From: Dryocola sp051297175
GTDB lineage: Bacteria; Pseudomonadota; Gammaproteobacteria; Enterobacterales; Enterobacteriaceae
Assembly: GCF_051297175.1 (NCBI RefSeq)
Contig: NZ_JBINNY010000001.1
Span: forward strand, 3,596,001-3,660,000
Direction: 5' to 3'
DNA length: 64,000 nucleotides
The notes beneath the pieces are model-generated. The model was not told the origin of the DNA. It saw only the letters and a list, made by a program, of their open reading frames with translations, and did not search any database. The translations under genes were made by a program, and so were the position numbers. Shown here one piece after another: positions 60,955 through 64,000 of the stretch. The stretch's first letter is position 1; every line of letters starts with the position of its first letter.

Positions 60955-61297
60955 GTGGCTTTCTCCCTGGTGCTATTTCCGATGACCTGAGAATAGCAAC
61001 AGTGCACGGCGAATAACATCCGTTTAAAAATCATTCATCGTTAAGGGAGGGATTGTTGATCTATACTCAACAATCGAAGCAGAACGTGCTTTAGCGCAAT
61101 CTTTTTCCTATGAAAAGTGGCCTTTTGCGCCGTAACAGGCTCTGCTGGCGATAAGCGCTCGAGCCTTGGCGCGCGCGGGCTGAAACCAATGAGCAGAAGT
61201 GTGATTCTCTTCAAATGAGATGTAACCGCAGTGTTAAATTCTGTTCAAGACTGCGGGGGCTGTCATAAGGTTTACAAATGCATTCAACAATAGGAGT
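60955..61297. other. Divergent regulatory region between yahD and yahB
   Basis: About 340 bases that must contain the yahD promoter on the minus strand and likely YahB binding sites (LysR boxes). The composition is mixed and no gene is supported. In E. coli yahC lies between yahB and yahD. It is absent here. Confidence 0.5.
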
Positions 61298-61491
61298 GTC
61301 GGATGGCGCTGCGCTTATCCGACCTACGTTTTGGTTAGCAATTCATTTCGTAGGTCGGATAAGCCTCGCGCCATCCGACCTGGATTTTGGTTAGCAATTC
61401 ATTTTGTAGGTCGGATAAGCCTGGCGCCATCCGACCTGGATTTTGATTAGCAACTCATTTCGTAGGTCGGATAAGCCTCGCGCCATCCGAC
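61298..61491. repeat. Four REP-like hairpins immediately upstream of yahB
   Basis: GTCGGAT to ATCCGAC hairpins occupy 61298-61323, 61354-61379, 61410-61435 and 61466-61491. The last three share orientation, an exact 56-base period and the linker tggattttggttagcaattc. The first is inverted. The array ends 13 bases before the yahB ATG, so it lies in the 5' leader or promoter, an unusual place for REP elements. Confidence 0.9.
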
Positions 61492-61504
61492 ATGAGGCAA
61501 ACAC

Positions 61505-62434
61505 ATGAACTCCATCTTCACCGAAGAAAACCTCCACGCCTTCACCACGGCGGCGCGATTCTCAAGCTTTAGCAAAGCCGCCGAAGAGCTGGGCGTGACC
61601 ACCTCCGCCATCAGCTACACCATCAAGCGCATCGAAACCTATCTCGACGTGGTACTGTTCGTGCGCAACACGCGCAGCATCGAACTTACGGAGTCCGGCT
61701 ACTACTTCTACCGCAAGGCCACCGACCTGCTGCACGACTTCCACGCCATCAAACGCGGAATAGACACCATTTCGCAGGGTATCGAAGTCAAGGTGCGCAT
61801 CTGCATCAACCACCTTCTGTACACCCCGCGCCACACCGCGAAGCTGCTGCAAATCCTTAAAAAACAATTCCCAACCTGCCAAATCACCGTCACCACCGAG
61901 GTCTACAACGGCGTGTGGGATTCGATCATCAATAACCAGGCGAATATCGCCATCGGCGCGCCGGATACGCTGCTGGACGGCGGCGGCATCGACTACACCG
62001 AGATCGGCGCGATCCGCTGGCAGTTCGCCATCGCCCCCAGCCACCCGCTGGCGTTTGTGCAGGAGCCGATCCCCGAAAGCCAGCTGCGCCTGTACCCGAA
62101 CATTATGGTGGAGGACACGGCGCTAACGCTGAACAAAAAGGTTGGCTGGCTGCTCCACGGCCAGGAGGCGATTCGCGTGCCGGACTTCAACACCAAGTGC
62201 CAGTGCCAGATTCTGGGGGAAGGGATTGGTTTTTTACCGGATTACATGGTGCGCGAGGCTCAGGAAAACGGCCTACTGGTGACGCGGCAGATAAGCAACC
62301 CGCGCCAGGATTCACGCATGCTGCTGGCAACCCAGCACGCGGCAACCGGGCAGGTAACGCAGTGGATCAAACAGCAGTTTGCCGCCGACGGTCTGCTGAC
62401 GGCGGTTTATCAGGACTTGCTGTATCGGGTTTAG
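61505..62434 (+). CDS. yahB: LysR-family regulator YahB
   Basis: A 309-residue LysR-type activator. The N-terminal winged helix-turn-helix reads LHAFTTAARFSSFSKAAEEL, then TTSAISYTIKRIETYLDVVLF. The effector-binding domain spans about 90-300. It matches E. coli YahB. It is divergent from yahD and probably controls the yah operon in response to a pathway metabolite. GAGG lies nine bases before the ATG. The REP array just upstream may affect its mRNA. Confidence 0.9.
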   Translation: MNSIFTEENLHAFTTAARFSSFSKAAEELGVTTSAISYTIKRIETYLDVVLFVRNTRSIELTESGYYFYRKATDLLHDFHAIKRGIDTISQGIEVKVRICINHLLYTPRHTAKLLQILKKQFPTCQITVTTEVYNGVWDSIINNQANIAIGAPDTLLDGGGIDYTEIGAIRWQFAIAPSHPLAFVQEPIPESQLRLYPNIMVEDTALTLNKKVGWLLHGQEAIRVPDFNTKCQCQILGEGIGFLPDYMVREAQENGLLVTRQISNPRQDSRMLLATQHAATGQVTQWIKQQFAADGLLTAVYQDLLYRV

Positions 62435-62435
62435 A

Positions 62436-63254
62436 TCACCAGCCCGGCACCGCGCCGCCGTTAAAGATTTTCTCCGCCGCTTTTGCTACCTCGGGCGACT
62501 GGTAGGATTCGAGAAACTCCTTCACGCTCTGCGCGTCTTTATTGTCCTCACGCGCGACCAGAATGTTCACGTACGGCGAGTTTTTATCTTCAATAAACAC
62601 GCTGTCGTGCACCGGCGACAGCCCGGTCTGCTGGATGTAGGTGGTGCTGATAATCGCCACGTCGACCTTCGGGTCGTCAAGCACGCGGGCCAGCTGCGCG
62701 CCTTCCAGCTCCATAATGTTCAGGTGACGCGGGTTGGCGGTGATATCCGGCGACGTCGGCAGCAGGCCGGTGCCCTCTTTGAGCGTTATCAGCTTCTCTT
62801 TTTGCAGCAGAAGAAGCGCGCGGCCCAGGTTGGTCGGGTCGTTAGGGATGGCAACGGTTGCACCGTCCTTCAGTTCGGAAACGTTTTTGATTTTTTTCGA
62901 ATAGCCAGCCATCGGGAAGACGAAGGTATTGCCTACCGCGACAAGCCTGTAGCCGTGGGCCTTATTATCCTGCTCGAGGAAAGGGCGATGTTGAAACACG
63001 TTGGCGTCCAGCTCGCCGTGGCTGGTGGCGTCGTTCGGCAGCAGCGAGCCGCTAAAGCCCACCAGCTCGACGTCGAGATCGAACTTTTCTTTGGCTACCT
63101 TCTTGGCCACTTCCGCGACATCCTGCTCCGCGCCGTTGATCACACCGACCTTGATATGCTTCGCGCTGCTGCTCTGCCCGTCGCACCCGGCCAGCAACAG
63201 CCCTGCAAGCAGTACCGCTGCTCCGCTGCGAAAATGAGGTATCGTCAATTTCAT
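62436..63254 (-). CDS. nlpA: Lipoprotein NlpA (lipoprotein-28, MetQ family)
   Basis: A 272-residue substrate-binding lipoprotein. The lipobox LLAGC precedes Cys24, and Asp at +2 predicts retention in the inner membrane as for E. coli NlpA. The mature part matches NlpA closely: KHIKVGVINGAEQDVAEVA, NVFQHRPFLEQDN and the ending KAAEKIFNGGAVPGW. NlpA binds methionine weakly, is related to MetQ, and has been linked to vesicle formation. It is convergent with yahB, the stops being one base apart. Confidence 0.95.
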   Translation of the reverse strand: MKLTIPHFRSGAAVLLAGLLLAGCDGQSSSAKHIKVGVINGAEQDVAEVAKKVAKEKFDLDVELVGFSGSLLPNDATSHGELDANVFQHRPFLEQDNKAHGYRLVAVGNTFVFPMAGYSKKIKNVSELKDGATVAIPNDPTNLGRALLLLQKEKLITLKEGTGLLPTSPDITANPRHLNIMELEGAQLARVLDDPKVDVAIISTTYIQQTGLSPVHDSVFIEDKNSPYVNILVAREDNKDAQSVKEFLESYQSPEVAKAAEKIFNGGAVPGW

Positions 63255-63361
63255 TTTTATTCCTTGTTAAGCCACCGCCAACCAAAAGGAATCTGACTAT
63301 AGCAGCACGTTTGCGGCGCTTTAAAATGAAAAAAAATCATCATGAAAAGGGGGATTTGTAG

Positions 63362-63388
63362 GGCGGATTAGCGTTAGCGCCATCCGCC
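63362..63388. repeat. Single REP element
   Basis: GGCGGATTAGCGTTAGCGCC followed by ATCCGCC forms one REP hairpin upstream of nlpA and ybdJ, which diverge from here. Confidence 0.75.
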
Positions 63389-63486
63389 GAAATAGGCCAA
63401 CAACGGGCAGATTTGCGCCCTGCCCCAATTTCACCGACAATGCCCGCGTTTAACTTTACCTTAACAACGAACCGGGTTACCTCACG

Positions 63487-63738
63487 ATGAAACACCCTCT
63501 TGAAGCCCTGATGAGCGCGGGCGGCGTTTTACTGCTGGCGTTCCTGTCCTGCCTGCTGCTCCCCGCCCCGCGGCTCACCCTGCAGCTGGCGCACCAGCTG
63601 ATGGAAACCTTCCACCTGCTCGATTTAAACCAGCTTTACACCATTATCTTCTGCGTGTGGTTCCTGCTGCTGGGCGTTATCGAATTTTTCGTGATTCGCT
63701 TCGTGTGGCGCAGGTGGTTTTCCATCGATCGTGAATAA
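63487..63738 (+). CDS. ybdJ: Small inner-membrane protein YbdJ (DUF1158)
   Basis: An 83-residue protein with two membrane helices (AGGVLLLAFLSCLLLPAP and LYTIIFCVWFLLLGVIEFFV) and a basic end RFVWRRWFS. MKHPLE at the start, LNQLYTIIFC and FVWRRWFS agree with E. coli YbdJ as I remember it. The function is unknown. It is divergent from nlpA with a 230-base gap. Confidence 0.75.
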   Translation: MKHPLEALMSAGGVLLLAFLSCLLLPAPRLTLQLAHQLMETFHLLDLNQLYTIIFCVWFLLLGVIEFFVIRFVWRRWFSIDRE

Positions 63739-63792
63739 GTCATATCTCTGCCGCTGGGTTAGGTTTTGAAGCCTAACCCATTTGCAGCAGCC

Positions 63793-64000
63793 TTATTTAT
63801 CGGAGAACCATTTAGGCATATCAATACTGCTGGTGACCTGCCGCGTGATTCCTGTACTGTTTTCGCCACAGCGTATTTTGGCAAAACCCCACTTACCTTC
63901 ACGATCCGAAAAATAAGAAATATACTTATCATCATCCTGCTGAAAATAACGTTCCCGGCCATAATTATAGTTTTTATTATGACAGCTAAAAGTATTACTC
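63793..64000 (-). CDS. C-terminal part of an unrecognised protein (runs off the window)
   Basis: The minus strand carries an open frame from the right edge to TAA at 63793-63795, reading FSCHNKNYNYGRERYFQQ, KYISYFSDREGKWGFAKIRC and ending DMPKWFSDK. It is rich in aromatic and charged residues with two cysteines, which suggests a secreted or periplasmic protein with a disulphide. No family is recognised. An overlapping 67-codon frame on the same strand is less protein-like. Confidence 0.5.
   Translation of the reverse strand, partial: SNTFSCHNKNYNYGRERYFQQDDDKYISYFSDREGKWGFAKIRCGENSTGITRQVTSSIDMPKWFSDK

Noticed and set aside
44071..61491. Regular hairpin repeats considered as CRISPR arrays
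   Set aside because: The spacers are repeated linkers rather than unique sequences, and no cas genes are present. They are REP elements.

Overview
The window is a chromosomal segment of an Enterobacteriaceae member close to Escherichia, Enterobacter, Citrobacter or Cedecea. The backbone genes folD, ybcJ, ybcI, yafL, yahBDEFGIJ, nlpA and ybdJ are recognisable at high similarity to the E. coli proteins as I remember them. The genus cannot be fixed by eye.

Layout. (1) 1-5.6 kb: the export-apparatus end of a lateral (Flag-2) flagellar locus, in the order fliM-fliN-fliP-fliQ-fliR-flhB-flhA without fliO, followed by a small membrane protein and yafL. (2) 6.9-9.9 kb: a 29-codon membrane microprotein candidate, a MalI-like LacI-family repressor and a glucose/maltose-type PTS EIICB whose promoter region carries two tandem perfect palindromes. 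(3) 10.1-12.1 kb: ybcI, ybcJ, folD and tRNA-Arg(TCT). (4) 12.2-27.6 kb: a contact-dependent growth inhibition (CDI) locus inserted beside the tRNA. An integrase remnant, two decayed displaced cdiA-CT modules with membrane immunity genes, and two symE-like toxin remnants precede an intact cdiB-cdiA-cdiI (cdiA is 3539 codons). (5) 28.3-40.5 kb: a compact accessory gene cluster with five cobalamin-binding radical SAM enzymes, a membrane fatty-acid desaturase, a GH3-type adenylating ligase, two GNAT-like acyltransferases and a PAP2 membrane phosphatase. It is built as two convergent, translationally coupled operons. I know no characterised pathway with this content, and it is the best candidate for an undescribed system. 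The genes suggest biosynthesis of a modified fatty-acyl amide or lipid.

(6) 41-44 kb: a modular GH18 chitinase without a signal peptide, an O-methyltransferase and a REP array. (7) 44.4-47.7 kb: a Fur-boxed operon of a YncE-like beta-propeller and a TonB-dependent receptor. (8) 47.8-52.5 kb: a lac-like operon with a LacY-type permease, a GH42 rather than GH2 beta-galactosidase, and a divergent LacI that lacks the tetramerisation tail. (9) 52.5-62.4 kb: the yah cluster (yahB regulator, yahD-E-F-G, an additional purine/uracil-type permease, yahI, yahJ), probably for catabolism of a carbamoyl-bearing N-heterocycle. (10) 62.4-64 kb: nlpA, ybdJ and the end of an unrecognised gene.

All calls come from reading the sequence and from remembered family motifs. 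No database search was run.
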